The notes beneath the pieces were generated by a model. The model ran no database searches, had not been told where the DNA came from, and saw nothing but the letters and a program-made list of their open reading frames with translations. A program made the position numbers and the translations under genes. Shown one piece after another: positions 1 through 14,184 of a stretch of DNA of 64,000 bases. The DNA lies in assembly GCA_024291935.2 (NCBI GenBank), contig CM044307.1, positions 100,259,461 to 100,323,460 of the forward strand, written 5' to 3'. The stretch's first letter is position 1. Each line of letters starts with the position of its first letter. Source of the stretch: Okapia johnstoni (Eukaryota > Chordata > Mammalia > Artiodactyla > Giraffidae).

Positions 1-502
1 TGGTTTCCCCTGATTTACCTCTATAATATTCCAAGTGGATCAAGGCACACTTGTACAATGTCCCCAAACTCACACATTTTGATTAGTGATGGACATATTA
101 GAGTGTAGATCAATTTGAATAAAATGTACAAAATTAGAACCTTACCTAAACCTTTAAAATCTTCTAAATTAGAACCAATGATAAAGCCAAAATTTTATGG
201 TATTTCAAATCAATTCAGTTTGTGTTTATCTAGCACTTTAGGATGCAGGACTACGATCTTCACCATAATTCATGGCATGTAGAGGAAGAGTCTGTTCTGA
301 ACAGGAGAAAATGTAATGAGTGTCTCAGACTAAGAATCAAAAACTAGAGGTCAGACACACACAGTAAAGGATATGGGCAAACAGCCTTAGCATAGCATAG
401 TAGAAAATAAGCCTATGGAAAATATTTCACTTTTGTTATGGTGGAGATCATGTTAGGAAGTATTTGTAACTGCTAGCTTTTGAGTCTGAGTGTGCATGCA
501 TG
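1..502. other. No gene or recognised repeat
   Basis: AT-rich intronic sequence with stops in all frames. I see no repeat family or regulatory motif that I can name. Confidence 0.5.
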
Positions 503-704
503 TGTGCTCAGCTGTGTCCAACTCTTTGTGACCCCATGGACTATAGCCTGCCAGGCTCCTCTGACTGTGGAATTTTCCTGGCAAGAATACTGGAGTGAGT
601 TGCCATTTCCTTCTAGAGGGGATCTTCCTGACCCAGGGATTGAACCTTTGTCTCTCATGTCTCCTGCTTTGGCAGGAAGATTCTTTACCACTGGTACCAC
701 CTAG
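503..704 (-). mobile_element. Bov-tA SINE
   Basis: The reverse complement reads as a complete Bov-tA: tRNA-derived head (near 704) followed by the A unit, with the blocks CCATGGACTATAG, CAAGAATACTGGAGTG and GATCTTCCTGACCCAGGGAT on the plus strand. It is moderately diverged. Open frames across it on both strands are by-products of the SINE, not genes. Confidence 0.9.
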
Positions 705-1689
705 GACTGTAGGCAACACCAAATGCAACACAAAATGGATTAAACCATAAAGAAAATATATTCTCTCTCATTGCAAGAAGTTCCAAGGTATGGTGGTTGT
801 AGGGTTAAATAGTACAGCAGCTCAGCCTATCATGAGCACCATGATTGCTCCCAACTTTCAGCTCCTTTACCCCTAAAGCATCAGTCTTGTCCTTTACTAG
901 AGTCTCTTATGATCACAACATGGTTACAAGCAGTTCTAGCTGCCATACGCAAATATAGCACCAACCAATGAAAGAGAAATTACTTCCTGTGTATATATTT
1001 TTAGGAGTTAGAAAAACTTTCCCAGACATCACCCAGTAGACTTCCAAGTCCCATTAGACTTCTTCTTATCCCACAAAGGCCCAAACTGGATCACTTGCCA
1101 TTGCACTAACCATCCATTGGGAAGAAATATGGGATGACCATGACTGACACAGAGACAGTAAGATTTATCCATCAGTGAGGGATGAGGAGTAGTAGTTACA
1201 TGGGGGAAAAAAATATGGCTTATCCAAAATCAGAAGGAAAGAATAACTGTTAGGTAAGCAACTAACCCATGATCTTGTTTATTATTATTTGGTAAATTGT
1301 GTGTATTGTTCATTCAAGTCTCAGATCCCAATTAATTCATTAGCACACTAATAGAAGGTTAAATTCAGGAAGAATAAGCCAAATCACTTTTTAAGACTTC
1401 ACTTCCGATATATTAAGTATATAAACTTAGCCTTCAGGACCAACTATACACAGATATTTAAATCCCAGTGTGGTTTTCCACCTGGTGTGTCCTCTCAGTT
1501 CAGTCTTTCATAATCATTTCTATTAGAGCATATATCACATTGGATTTAAACCATCTATATGTATCGGTATGCATAGGGATGCATACAGATGGTGAATGAA
1601 CTACTTAAAGAATTTAGAGCACCCAGTATCATGCCAGACACACTCTAGGCACACAATTTATTCATTCAACATGTATTTATTTATTAGTG
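705..1689. other. Unassigned intronic DNA, part repeat-like
   Basis: No gene. The stretch 1070-1180 (containing CCCAAACTGGATCACTTGCC and ATGGGATGACCATGA) looks like an old interspersed repeat that I cannot name. The rest shows nothing recognisable. Confidence 0.4.
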
Positions 1690-1910
1690 AGGCAAAATCC
1701 CATGGGCCCTGGAGCTAGCCTGTGGCAATTCAAAGCCTCGCTCCAACACTTACTAGCTATGCAAGCGTTGGTAAATTTTCTTGTCTATAAAGGACATAAT
1801 ATGGCCTGACTCATGGGGTTTAGTTAGTGAGCATTAAATAAGTTATGTTTCAAGCTCTTAAAAAAATGTCTGCTAATAGTATGGGCTTATTGTTAGGTAT
1901 TTTCTTTATT
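1690..1910 (+). mobile_element. MIR SINE remnant
   Basis: It follows the MIR order: a CCTGGAGC-type head, a core with ACTTACTAGCTATG, then loss of definition and a tail resembling the MIR end (GTCTGCTAATAGTAT). It is strongly diverged, as expected for a mammalian-wide element. Confidence 0.7.
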
Positions 1911-2279
1911 AATATACTGTTTTTAACTGGATACTGCAGCAATTTCCATCATATTTACCACAATCTGAATTGTGGGTAGATCAATTTTAAAGTTTTCCTT
2001 CCCTGTGTAACAAAACAATGACAGTTTGCACACTGTTTGATCAAAGAGGGCTTTGAGTCACAAGCTTACATTTTATCTCAAGTGCTGCAGCTCAGAAACA
2101 GCACGAGTTCAGAGCAGGATTTCAGCAAGGTGATGGAGGATGGAAATTTCAAATGACTATTCTGTTACTGCTATAGAAAACATTTTGAGTGTCATTTGGC
2201 TTGATCCAGTTAACTTGTGTCTGTTCCAAAACTGCCAAAAGCATCAAGTTTTACACCTTACTGTATAGAGGAGATGGGG

Positions 2280-2477
2280 TTCCCAGCTGCCTTGGTGGTA
2301 AAGAATCTGCCTGCAGAGCAGGAGACAAGGATTTGTCCCTGAGTCAGGAAGATCCCCTGGAGAAGGAAATGACAACCCACTCCACTATTCTTGCCTGAGA
2401 AATCCATGGAGCCTGGAAAACTACAGCCCATGGGGTCACAGAAGAGTCAGACACAATTTAGCGACTAAACAACAACA
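2280..2477 (+). mobile_element. Bov-tA SINE
   Basis: Plus-strand copy beginning CAGCTGCCTTGGTGGTAAAG and carrying GATCCCCTGGAGAAGG, the BovB-like block CCATGGGGTCACAGA and an AACAACAACA tail. The tRNA-like head has lost several bases (the GGCTCAG box is missing). Confidence 0.9.
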
Positions 2478-4264
2478 CAAGAGGTAACTTCAGTTAACAT
2501 TGAACACAAAAACATTGTTGATGAAAATTAGGCTAAATTAATCCATGCACAAGTGCCTTTCCATCTCTAGGTTTTCATGTCTTTTTTTAAACAAAAAATA
2601 AAAAAGGGAGACCTTATCTCTCATTTTTAAACACTACAAAATGTACTTGAAGTCTTTATAATGCATTTGAAATAGCTCTTTGCTGTCTTTTCTTGATCAT
2701 GACCCTGTCATTCTTACCAAAATCTTGGGAGGCCTTTTAAAGCTATAAAAGTTCTCCATTACTGAGTGATGCTTTGAAAATAAATTATAGTTTTTGAAAC
2801 TGCATTAGTAGAGAAATGGGTGTACATAAGTGGATTACTAGAAAAAATGTTAAATTTGTGAATTTATTATTAGATGCTTTAGAAACATCTCTGATATCCC
2901 AGTTTCCAAGATTTCTTTCCCAATTATAGGTGGGAAATTTTCAATTTGTGTAAAAATTCTTGATTTTCTGTATTATTACCACAGTAATTCAGTACTTCAG
3001 TTTTGACTTGGATATGTATTGTTTCCATTCTTTTATTCTCTATATTATAGATCTAAGGGGGGAAATAATATCACAGTGAGTATGGTTTTCATTTGGCTCA
3101 GGGATTCATTTTTGTTTTAGCTAGTTCTTCTGAAATTTATGGTGATTATAGTTATTAAATATAATTGTGGTGATTGATCTTCTGGGGATGAGAAATTCGG
3201 TTTGTTTAAAATTTTATACAGTTTATTGCTTTATATTATTTGTAAACAATGCTCATGCTTTCTCTTATTCTTTAGGAAATGTCTATTTCATGTACTCTAA
3301 GAAACCATTAATTATAAGATGCAGCAATATTTCATAGACCAATAAGAAAAAGTACTGCAAATTATGTCAAGAAATGGTTTCATATCACTTGAATTTTTAT
3401 TTTGTACTTTTTGAATGATCATTGACTTATTTAGACAGATTTTATTTTGTGTCATTTTCGTGTATGCTAAGGAAAATCAAAGCAAAAGAGAATGGTTAAT
3501 AAATTACAAAGATTTCTAAATCTGTTCTCAGCTCAGAGTTGATGATACCCATCTTTTTCTTACACACCATCTTCCTTTGTGCCATCAAGAGTGTTCGATA
3601 AGGCATTTCTTTAAATATTGTTCCATTAGTGCTTCTAAAATCTTCCAAACTGTTTGACTCTCATTCTGCTAGTTTTGAGTGTATAAGCTTACATTAGAAA
3701 GCTTCAGACCAACGCCAGGATTCAGATCTCTTCCTCAGATGGCCCTTAAATGATTTGTTACTGGAACATCAATGGAAGTAAGAAGACAGTTGGGTGTGCA
3801 CAGGTCTGGCTGGCAGTGATAGTGAGATGCCATCGATTATAAGGAAAATAAATCCTCATTTCACAGATGTAAAAACGTGGATAAAAATGTATTGTGAAAA
3901 AAAAAATGTATTCACAGTTGAATGTTTTAATCACTGCACTACCAATGAGTCTCCATGGCACTTTTGTAAACCTGCACAATAGGGGCCCAGTATCACTCAG
4001 GATCGTCAGGTCTTTAACTCCCCCATACACGTCCAGTTATGAATGTAGAGCAGTCTGAGTGACAGCATTCAGCACCTCTGGCTATAAATTAAGATCTTCC
4101 ACAAACAACTAAGCCTAGTGAACCCACATAGTAGATTTTCCTTCTCATTATGCTTTCTTGATTAATAAGGTACAGATACTCAGATTACTATCAATATTAG
4201 TTTTTGTAAGATACTACGTAATAAAACTCAGAAAGAACTAAAAACCAAGCCAAAGCAAGCAGGA
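2478..4264. other. No gene or recognised repeat
   Basis: AT-rich intron. A weak MIR-like motif (CCTCATTTCACAGATG at about 3853) may mark an old fragment, but I cannot delimit it. Short overlapping frames at 3758-4030 (-) and 3794-3982 (+) show no family resemblance. Confidence 0.45.
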
Positions 4265-4400
4265 CAGACAGAGGGGTGGACTGCATGGTGGTCACAAATG
4301 TGAGCCCTGGGATCAGCTGCATTTGAAACCCTGACTCTCTTACTTATTAACTCTGTGACAGCTTGCATGCTTCTCCTCTTCTCTATGCTTCACTTTCTTT
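4265..4400 (+). mobile_element. MIR SINE remnant (5' part)
   Basis: GTGAGCCCTGGGATCAGCTGC, then AACCCTGACTCTCTTACTTATTAACT and GTGACAGCTTG follow the MIR tRNA-like head and core in order. The 3' half is lost. Confidence 0.65.
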
Positions 4401-4515
4401 AGGGTATTTCATAGCTTCACTTCCTGAAGGAGAGAATCTTATTGGCCTCACTCAGCTTTTCATGCTAAAGAGTGTCATTGGCCTCAGGCCAGCATCTAAG
4501 TGAGGTGCTCTTGAA

Positions 4516-5859
4516 TTCAGTTCAGTTCAGTCACTCAGTCGTGTCTGACTCTTTGCGACCCCATGATTTGCAGCATGCCAGGCCTCTCTGTCCATCACCA
4601 ACTCCCGGAGTCTACCCAAACCCACGTCCACCAAGTCAGTGATGCCATCCAACCATCTCATCCTCTGTTGTCCCCTTCTCCTCCTGCCCCAATCCTACCC
4701 AGCATTAGGGTCTTTTCTAATGAGTCAACTCTTCACAGGAGGTGGCCAAAGTATTGGAGTTTCAGCTTCAACATCAGTCCTTCCAATGAACACCCAGGAC
4801 TGATCTCCTTTAGGATGGATTGATTGGATCTCCTTGTAGTCCAAGGGACTCTCAAGTGTCTTCTCCAACACCACAGTTCAAAAGCATCAATTCTTTGGCG
4901 CTCAGCTTTCTTCACCGTCCAACTCTCACATCCATACATGACCACTGGAAAAACCATAGCCTTGACTAGACAGACTTTTGTTGGCAAAGTAATGTCTCTG
5001 CTTTTAAATATGCTATCTAGGTTGGTCATAACCTTCCTTCCAAGGAGTAAGCGTCTTTTAATTTCATGGCTGCAATCACCATCAGCAGTGATTTTGGAGC
5101 CCCAAAAAATAAAGTCTGACACTGTTTCCACTGTTTCCCCATCTATTTCCCATGAAGTGATGGGACCAGATGCCGTGATCTTAGTTTTCTGAATGTTGAG
5201 CTTTAAGCCAACTTTTTCACTCTCCTCTTTCACTTTAATCAAGAGGCTCTTTAGTTCTTCTTCCCTTTCTGCCATAAGGGTGGTGTCATCTGCATATCTG
5301 AGGTGATTGATATTTCTCCCGGCGATCTTGATTCCAGCTTGTGTTTCTTCCAGCCCAGCGTTTCTCATGATGTACTCTGCATATAAGTTAAATAAGCAGC
5401 GTGGCAATATACAGCCTTGACGTATTCCTTTTCCTATTTGGAACCAGTCTGTTATTCCATGTCCAGTTCTAACTGTTGCTTCCTGACCTACATACAGGTT
5501 TCTCAAGAGACAGGTCAGATGGTCTAGTATTCCCATCTCTTTCAGAATTTTCCACAGTTTATTGTGATCCACACAAAGGCTTTGGCATAGTCAATAAAGC
5601 AGAAATAGATGTTTTTCTGGAACTCTCTTGCTTTTTCGATGATCCAGCGGATATTGGCAATTTGATCTCTGGTTCCTCTGCCTTTTCTAAATCCAGCTTG
5701 AACATCTGGAAGTTCACGGTTCACATATTGCTGAAGCCTGGCTTGGAGAATTTTGAGCATTACTTTACTAGCATGTGAGATGAGTGCAATTGTGGAGTAG
5801 TTTGAGCATTCTTTAGCATTGCATTTCTTTGGCATTGGAACGAAAACTGACCTTTTCCA
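4516..5859 (-). mobile_element. BovB LINE, 5'-truncated, with reverse transcriptase remnant
   Basis: On the minus strand this is the 3' 1.3 kb of a BovB (RTE-clade) LINE, ending in the (CTGAA)n-type tail at 4516. The reading runs in two blocks: 5835-5542 covers the RT fingers and motif A region (FIDYAKAF), and 5572-4733 carries motif B (RQGCIL) and the catalytic YADD box (RYADDTTLMA), then the C-terminal domain. A frameshift just after KAF, within AFDCVDH, separates the blocks, so no full RT can be made. The endonuclease domain is absent through 5' truncation, the usual result of incomplete target-primed reverse transcription. No clear target-site duplication was found. Confidence 0.95.
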
Positions 5860-8149
5860 ATTAGATATTCATTTTTCCTTAAACTTGCTGCATCCATGGC
5901 TGTAAGGGGTGATGGTGTAATCTACAGAGTTCCTTTTCCACCATTAGAGTCTGTGAGCAGGATGTTCCAGTGGAAAGGGGCTATAGATGGGCAAGCACTG
6001 GGATTCATATATTAAGGACATCTCAGTATTCATAACTGACATTTGTAAGACTGAGGAGGAATGTTGACTCTTTATTCAAAGTAAAGCTAAGCAAGCCCAT
6101 TTGTGTACAATTTGCAGATGTCTATGAGAGATACTGGCTGAGAACCATACTCATAAGCAGAATTCTTCCTGCACCTCTTACGAGACTTTTGTGATGAAAC
6201 AAATAGGTAAAATCTGGACATACCTGGATATATTTTGAATCAATATTTTGAAGAAAGATGGCCCAGGACCCTGTATGTTTTATGGTTTCATGAAGATAGG
6301 CTGCATGCTATGCTTCCATTTGCTCTAAGTTATGATAAACAACCTTTTCTCTCTTGCCATTTTATTGGCATTGTCACCAGAAGCCACCTTTCTCCTCCAT
6401 GACAGGGGCCATACAATCTCTAGCTGTCCTCTTAGTTCCGGCAAGAGAAAGTATATTAAGAGAGAGACGGTACACCTGAAGCCTCGCATTCAAACATTTG
6501 CAACCTTGTAGAGGGTTTTGATCATGCTGTGAGAGTTCACTTACTGCCTAAGGATCCTTGAGTTGGGAAAGAATTTAAATGAAGCTTTTGTGAGTGGATA
6601 TCATAGGTTGGATTCCCTGGAAAGCTGCCCTGAGTCAGAGGTGGCTTACTGGGGAATGCTTTCTATGTTAAAATCTTAGGCAAGTTGGAAACTGAATGCA
6701 GTAGGTTTAAATGATTCCAGGGAACGCTTTTGACAGAGTGAGCCTTCTTCTCCTGTTTGCTCTTTAATTATGCATGCTATTATGATAAAGTGAAATACTT
6801 AAATACAGATGGAAATAGTTCTTTCAACAAAAAATCATTATGTTGATGCAGGTTGGTAGACTATGTCACTGTATAAGCCAAGAAACCCATATCAATTTGT
6901 AGATCCAGAGATAGACATAAATAAAGTCCTACTAAGTAGAATAAATATAAGGAACAGAGGGAAGTTGTTATGGCAACCAAAAATTCTGATTTTCCTCATT
7001 TTATACCACAAATGTATTAGCCTTCATGATACCTTAAAATTTTTTCTACATTCTATTTTACCCAGTCACTATTTTGCATATTATATTTGTAAACATGTAG
7101 CTGAATCCTTCTTTCTAGCAGTTTAGCTTTTTATATTACATTGTAAAGTGTTTTTTTGAAAATCTGGTGTTAGGAAATAAATCTCTTTTTGCAAGGTACA
7201 GTTTCCTCAAGAGCAAAACAGTTTTAAAGCTTTTCTCCCTATGCATAATTTAAAACAATTTAGGCTTATAATATGTTGACAATGTAAACATACATTAAAA
7301 AAGTGAATATACTACCACAATGTTGACATTTTTAAGTATATCTTTCCAATCTTTTTTTACAAAAAAATCTTATCCAGAGAAATTGGACATACTTTATATA
7401 ATGTTTAGTCATTTGCATTTTCATCTAATACTGTAATATATTTCCTGATTTGTAAATACTTACCTTTAATTTTAATAACATTATTTTATGGATTATCATA
7501 ATTTTAACCTCTCTGTTAGGTAATTTCTGGTCTTAAAATACTATAGATGAGCTACTATAAACATCCTTATATTAATTCTTTATTGTGAATTTCTAGAAAA
7601 AAAATGAATGCTTCTATAGACTATGTTCTGTTACTTTGGCCTCTATAAAGTATTTTTCTAAACTATGGTCTTTTACCCATTGTCAAGTTTTTTGTATACT
7701 CACCGTCACATCTATATTTATCCACGTTTACAATGAATATATATTAACTTTCAGTTCTTTTACTATTTGTGAAATTAAGCACTGTTTTTTTTTTCAGGGG
7801 CAATATGTATATATTTTATAATTGCTTGTTTGTGACCTCAGCTTTCTTCTGGGGGAGAATTTATTTTTCTATTTAATAATATTTCTCTTGGCATACTCCA
7901 TGATATTAAATTCCACTTTAACAAACTCAGTAACTATACCTCTAAAATTAATCAATCTCCTTTCTATTAGTAAGGTGACTTGTGTTTTCTATTCACTGGT
8001 AAACTTGTGAGTAGAAATACAAAATTTTTTTCAATTCAAAAGAAAATCATAAAATACCTTTCTAGTACTGATTTAATTGCTTAATAACACTTAAATGTTA
8101 TTATTGAAGATTAGTGGAAGGAACCTTGGATCAGGCTAAATCTGTGTAG
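5860..8149. other. No gene or recognised repeat
   Basis: AT-rich intron (very AT-rich at 7240-8100). The part near 7480-7600 is faintly L1-like in antisense (GAGCTACTATAAACATCC) but too decayed to call. No credible coding frame. Confidence 0.45.
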
Positions 8150-8312
8150 AAGAAGTCACTTAATCTCTTCACAATCCTTTTTTTTCCCCCTATAAAATAA
8201 GACCAAGTCACTTTTCAGAGTTGCAGACAGAACTGAGGATATTATACTTAAATATCAATGCCAGCATTTTGGCACATAGTAAATTCTTAATAAATTCATC
8301 TTTAGTTTTTAT
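8150..8312 (+). mobile_element. MIR SINE remnant
   Basis: AAGTCACTTAATCTCTTCACAA, TATAAAATAAGACC and a tail GGCACATAGTAAATTCTTAAT match the core and 3' end of MIR. The 5' head is missing. Confidence 0.65.
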
Positions 8313-8639
8313 TAGCCTCGTTTAGTATTATTGCATCTTAACAGGTCCCTTACTATACTGATTTTCCAAACAGCTATGAAACCAATAGTGGTTTGTGAAA
8401 CTAATAAGCATAACTAGAATTTACTAAAATAGAACAGAATAGAATGGAATATACAGAATATTTCACACATAGCAAGGGCAAGTTTCTCAATGTGAAATGT
8501 GTTTCATATATAACACATAGTGGGAGAGTGTGTATACTGGAGCACAATACACAACATACTACTTACTAAGGGTTATGGTCCAAAACTCTTTCAAAAAACA
8601 ATTTTACTAGATTTTAGTCTCAAAGTGTACATGTCCCTT

Positions 8640-8822
8640 ATGTTAGTGGCTAGGACACCTAGGTACAAATCTCAACTCCACTAATTGCTACTGTCTATGA
8701 ACCAGTTGGTCTTAGTCTCCTCACCTGTAAAATGGGTGCTAATTACACTTATCTCATGGGAGTCGTGTGGGAACTCTGATTTCCTATATCTAAGCCACAT
8801 CAAATCCTCAGTAATTGTTGGC
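8640..8822 (+). mobile_element. MIR SINE remnant
   Basis: The core shows CTCAACTCCACTAATTGCTA, the diagnostic CTCACCTGTAAAATGGG at 8718, and a tail CCTCAGTAATTGTTGG. It is moderately diverged and near full length. Confidence 0.75.
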
Positions 8823-10214
8823 TTTTTTTTTTTTATCAAGAGTTGAGTAAAACATAAATTTTTTTTCTGAATAAACAAACAAGGTCACATGCACTAAAGT
8901 ATATAAGAGAATATAAACTCATCACATAGTCAGGACTGAATAATTAGCTAGTTTTTACATCAGCAAAATGATGCTTCTTCATAAGCATCCTATTTCCATA
9001 AATATGCATTTTCAAGAGTGACATAACTATTCTTAGTTTTGTTATTTACAGACAATATCTCTCAGAATATAAAAGAATAAAAATAAATTCAGCAATTAAT
9101 TAGTCTTTGTTAGTATGTTAGATCCTTAACTGCCCATTATATCTTTATCACTTGCAAAAGACTTTTTTTTTTAAATTTCACAATGGTATACATTAAGTAA
9201 AAAGAAGCATTACCTGTATATTTCTTACATAATCTTTTATTTTTTCTGAATCAGAAAATGTTGGGATAATATCATTGGTTAGTAAGTTACAAGTTTATAG
9301 ATGTTACCTTTTTTAATGAAACACCTTCCAGGTTTAACTTATGTCTGAAAAGGATCTTTTTTGCAAATTACAGAAACATTCATTTATTTCCTTAGCAACA
9401 ACAGCAAAAAACACTGAATAAACTTCAAGGTCATTTTCTACATGTTGACTCTCTTTAACATGTGTTATTTTTCCTATAGCCTTTTGGGCCATTCAACCTA
9501 CATATAGAAATGTTTTACATTCCAGAATAAGCTGGGGAAATATGAAAATGTTTAGCAATCCAAGAGAAAGGACCCAAATATCTGTGTGCACAAAAGCTGT
9601 GAACAAGTGTGTTGCCAGCTAGAGGGAACAGCTGAACATCAGGCTCATCCCAGGAATGACATTCCACTTTCAGAACATGACAGAAATTGAGCTGAAACAG
9701 ATAATATACCTTTAATTTAATGATGACACTGTTGTACTTAGTTATTTTATTTAGCACAATCATTTCCTTTAAATCCCACAATAAGCCATAATTCCTCAAA
9801 TATCCTCAACTATCCTATGGAGACAAGTAATGATGCATATAACATCTGGTGATTCTCATAGTAGAGGAACAAATCCACTTTTTAAAACATACAAATATTT
9901 CATGCATATGTTTGCATTTGTGTGTGTATGTAATTAAAGTCTTGCTGAGTCACATGAAACGTGAGAGCTAAGGTATCATCAGTATCAACAGTTTCATCTA
10001 GGTTGTGCCAACAGTGAAAACAGTATCTAAATTTTTGCAGAGAGACAAGAGCCAAAGCTAAGCAGAATCAGAAAATCAGGGAAAGCTTCTGAAAAGTGAC
10101 CTTGAATCAGAAAAAATAAAATTTTTCCACAATCTAGAAAAAATCTGAGCTGCCAAAAAATGTTAGGGATGGAGAGAGGAATAGCTTAATCAACTTGTTG
10201 ATCAATTAATCAAT
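8823..10214. other. No gene or recognised repeat
   Basis: Intronic sequence with stops in all frames. I see nothing I can assign to a family. Confidence 0.45.
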
Positions 10215-10370
10215 AGAAGAAACAAATTTACATGCCAGACATTGTGCTTAGTTCTTCACATAAATTAAAACCTTACATACTTAATATGATTATTCTCCTT
10301 TTACAAATGAAGAAACTCAAGAACAGAGAAGCCCTGAACCCCTATCTGTCTGATTCTACCCTCTTAGGAT
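10215..10370 (-). mobile_element. MIR SINE remnant (antisense)
   Basis: CATGCCAGACATTGTGCTTAG, then TTACAAATGAAGAAACTCAAG read as the reverse complement of the MIR 3' half. Diverged. Confidence 0.65.
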
Positions 10371-10451
10371 TGTATTAGTAGCTACTAGTGAAAAATTCGG
10401 AGCTTTGAAAAGAGAATAATTATAAAATTTGATTATTTGCATATATGTATC

Positions 10452-10560
10452 AAGCTCAGTTGGTAAAGAATCTGCCTGCAACGCAGGAGACCCTGGTTCA
10501 ACTCCTGGGTCGGAAAGATCTGCTGGAGAAGGGATAGGCTACCCACTCCAGTATTCTTGG
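10452..10560 (+). mobile_element. Bov-tA SINE, 5' half (upstream unit of a tandem pair)
   Basis: Head and first part of a Bov-tA (CTCAGTTGGTAAAGAATCTG, then CCACTCCAGTATTCTTGG). It stops exactly where the next Bov-tA begins, so two tRNA-derived heads lie in direct tandem. Confidence 0.85.
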
Positions 10561-10757
10561 GCTTCCCTTGTGGCTCAGCTGGTAATGAATCTGTCAGTAA
10601 TACGGGAGACCTGGGTTCGATTCCTGGGTTGGGAAGATCCCCTGTAGAAGGGAAAGGCTACCCACTTCAGTATTCTGACCTGGAGAATTCCATGCACTGT
10701 GTAGTCCCTGGACTCACAAAGAGTCAGACATGACTGGGTCAGACCTTCACTTTCATG
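10561..10757 (+). mobile_element. Bov-tA SINE (downstream unit of a tandem pair)
   Basis: A complete unit: GCTTCCCTTGTGGCTCAGC, GGGTTCGATTCCTGGG (B-box-like), GGAGAATTCCATGCACTGTG, and AGTCAGACATGACTGGG before a TTCACTTTCAT tail. It is fused directly to the half unit at 10452-10560. Confidence 0.9.
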
Positions 10758-11345
10758 TATCGGGCTCATCCATTATTTCCTTTCAGAAGATCCAAATCTC
10801 TAGATTTTGATTAAGATTTTAATAAATCCCATACATTTGAGATTATTCTACTTTCAATTATATTTTCACTAAAGATGAAAGTAGGCATGATTAATTCACA
10901 GAAGGCTTGAATTCTATAAAAATCCTTTATCTGTTTTCTCTTGTTAATCCATTTCTTTGCAGCTCAAAAGGGCTTTATTGGTCCATCAGCTTCCCTGCTG
11001 AGACCATGAAGTTAGGCCCAGGCCTATTTGTATCTATCTATTTCTGTCCCAAATCATGTACACTGTCACCAGCACAGCCTGAAATCTTAAATCATGCAGT
11101 AAAAGTGTTCAAGTCCAGAATATGCTTAGATTGGAGAATATGACCCTGTTAGAAGGCCTTCCTTCCGTTTATATGAGCACTTCTCAAGTACTAAGAGAAA
11201 TCTAGGCAGGGCAGGTTTCAATTCTTCATATTTCAAAAGATGTATCAATTAAGAAGTTTAATGCTTTGTCAAACTTCATTTAGCTAGTGAAGAAAACTGG
11301 AACTGTTTTCTGCATTCAAGGCTAAGATTGTTTCATTGACCACAT
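10758..11345. other. No gene or recognised repeat
   Basis: Intronic. A 78-codon frame at 10907-11143 (+) has no recognisable domain and no splice context. Confidence 0.45.
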
Positions 11346-11905
11346 TTTCTTGGGCTTCAAAATCACTGTGGGTGGTAACTGCAGCCATGAAATTAAAAGA
11401 TGCTTGCTCCTTGGAAGGAAAGCTATGACAAACCTAGACAGCATATTAAAAAGCAGAGACATCGTGTTGCTGACAAAGGTCCATGTAGTCAAAGCTATGA
11501 CTTTCCCAGTAGTTGTGTGCAGATGTGAGAGACCATAATGAAGTCTGAGCACTGAAGAATTGATGCTTTTGAACTGTGGTGTTGGAGAAGACCCTTGGAC
11601 AGCAAGGAGATCAAACCAATCAATCCTAAAGAAAATCAACCCTGAATATTCATTGAAAGGACTGCTATTGAAGCTGAAGTTCCAATACTTTGGCACCGGA
11701 TGTGAAGGGCCAACTCATTGGAAAAGACCCTGATGCTGGGAAAGATTGAGGGCAGGAGGAGAAGGGGGTGACAGAGGATGAGATGGTTGAATGGCTTCAT
11801 CGACTCAATGAACATGTGTTTGAGCAAACTCTGAAAGCTTGGCATACTGCAGGCAATGGGGTCACAAAGAGTTGGACAAGACTGAGCAACTAAACAACAA
11901 ACCTT
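11346..11905 (+). mobile_element. BovB LINE, 3' end only
   Basis: The last 0.56 kb of BovB. It starts in the region after the RT palm (remnant of GSKITADGDCSHEIKR in three broken frames) and continues through the C-terminal block (SLEKTLMLGKI-like) to the tail GTCACAAAGAGTTGGACAAG and AACTAAACAACAA. Reading frames are broken by stops. It ends about 0.8 kb upstream of the SYT1 exon. Confidence 0.93.
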
Positions 11906-13500
<1,595 letters not shown>

Positions 13501-13511
13501 GACACTTATCT

Positions 13512-13720
13512 GGGCTTCCCTGGTGACCCATACAGTAAAGACTGCACCTACAATCTAGGAGACCTGGGTTTGATCCCTGGGTCAGGAAGATCCCCTGGAG
13601 AAGGGAATGTCAACCCATTCCAGTATTTTTGCCTGGAAAATCCCATGGACAGAGGACCCTGGTGGGCTACAGTCCATGGGGTTGCAAAGAGTTGGACATG
13701 ACTGAGTGGCTAAACACACA
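13512..13720 (+). mobile_element. Bov-tA SINE with target-site duplication
   Basis: Complete copy from GGGCTTCCCTGGTGACCC to GTGGCTAAACACACA. It is flanked by GACACTTATCT (13501-13511) and GATACTTATCT (13721-13731), a 10/11 duplication, so both boundaries are firm. Confidence 0.95.
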
Positions 13721-13739
13721 GATACTTATCTAGTGTCTA

Positions 13740-14184
13740 ATGGGAACGTAGATTTTGGCCCTCACAAAAGAAATAATCAATAAGGAGGCAAATGTATATG
13801 GTCCATCATGGAATAATAAATAATATATGGAAAACAGGAGAGTAAAGTGGGAAAGGTGAAGGGGTAGAGGGTGAAAGGTTATTATTTGCTTGGATGATCT
13901 GAGCTGATTTCCTTTGTAAGGAAACCTGGAGGAGAAAGTTCTAAGACCTGTGAAATACAAGGCCCCTTGGGCAAGAAACCACCTGGAACAGCAAGGAACT
14001 CAGTGTGCCTTTGGTGGAATAAAGCAAAGTAGAGAACGGCAGAAGGCAAACCTGAGGCTCCATGATGTGGAGCCTTGTGAATTGTTCTAAGGAAACCGGA
14101 TTTTACTCTGAGTGAAATAAAATGCCTTTGGAACATTTCGAGCAGAGGTATCCCATGATCTGACGTAGGCTTTTCTTAAAAATC
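13740..14184 (-). mobile_element. L2 LINE remnant (antisense), first part
   Basis: Antisense L2 blocks occur in order, including a CAAGGCCCCTTGGGC-type segment, GGAGCCTTGTGAATTG, and CATGATCTGACGTAGG, close to 'catgatcagatttg' of reverse-complement L2. It is interrupted by an L1 3' end at 14185 and resumes at 14340. Confidence 0.5.

Noticed and set aside
4733..5572. 279-codon minus-strand frame as a host gene
   Set aside because: It is the RT and C-terminal region of a truncated BovB (YADD, GRNINHLRY, LQYFGHL), with a frameshift at motif A and no endonuclease domain.
10561..10640. tRNA-like sequence with a B-box motif as a tRNA gene
   Set aside because: It is the tRNA-derived head of Bov-tA: no cloverleaf with paired acceptor stem, and it continues into the SINE A unit. 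The same applies to every Bov-tA here.
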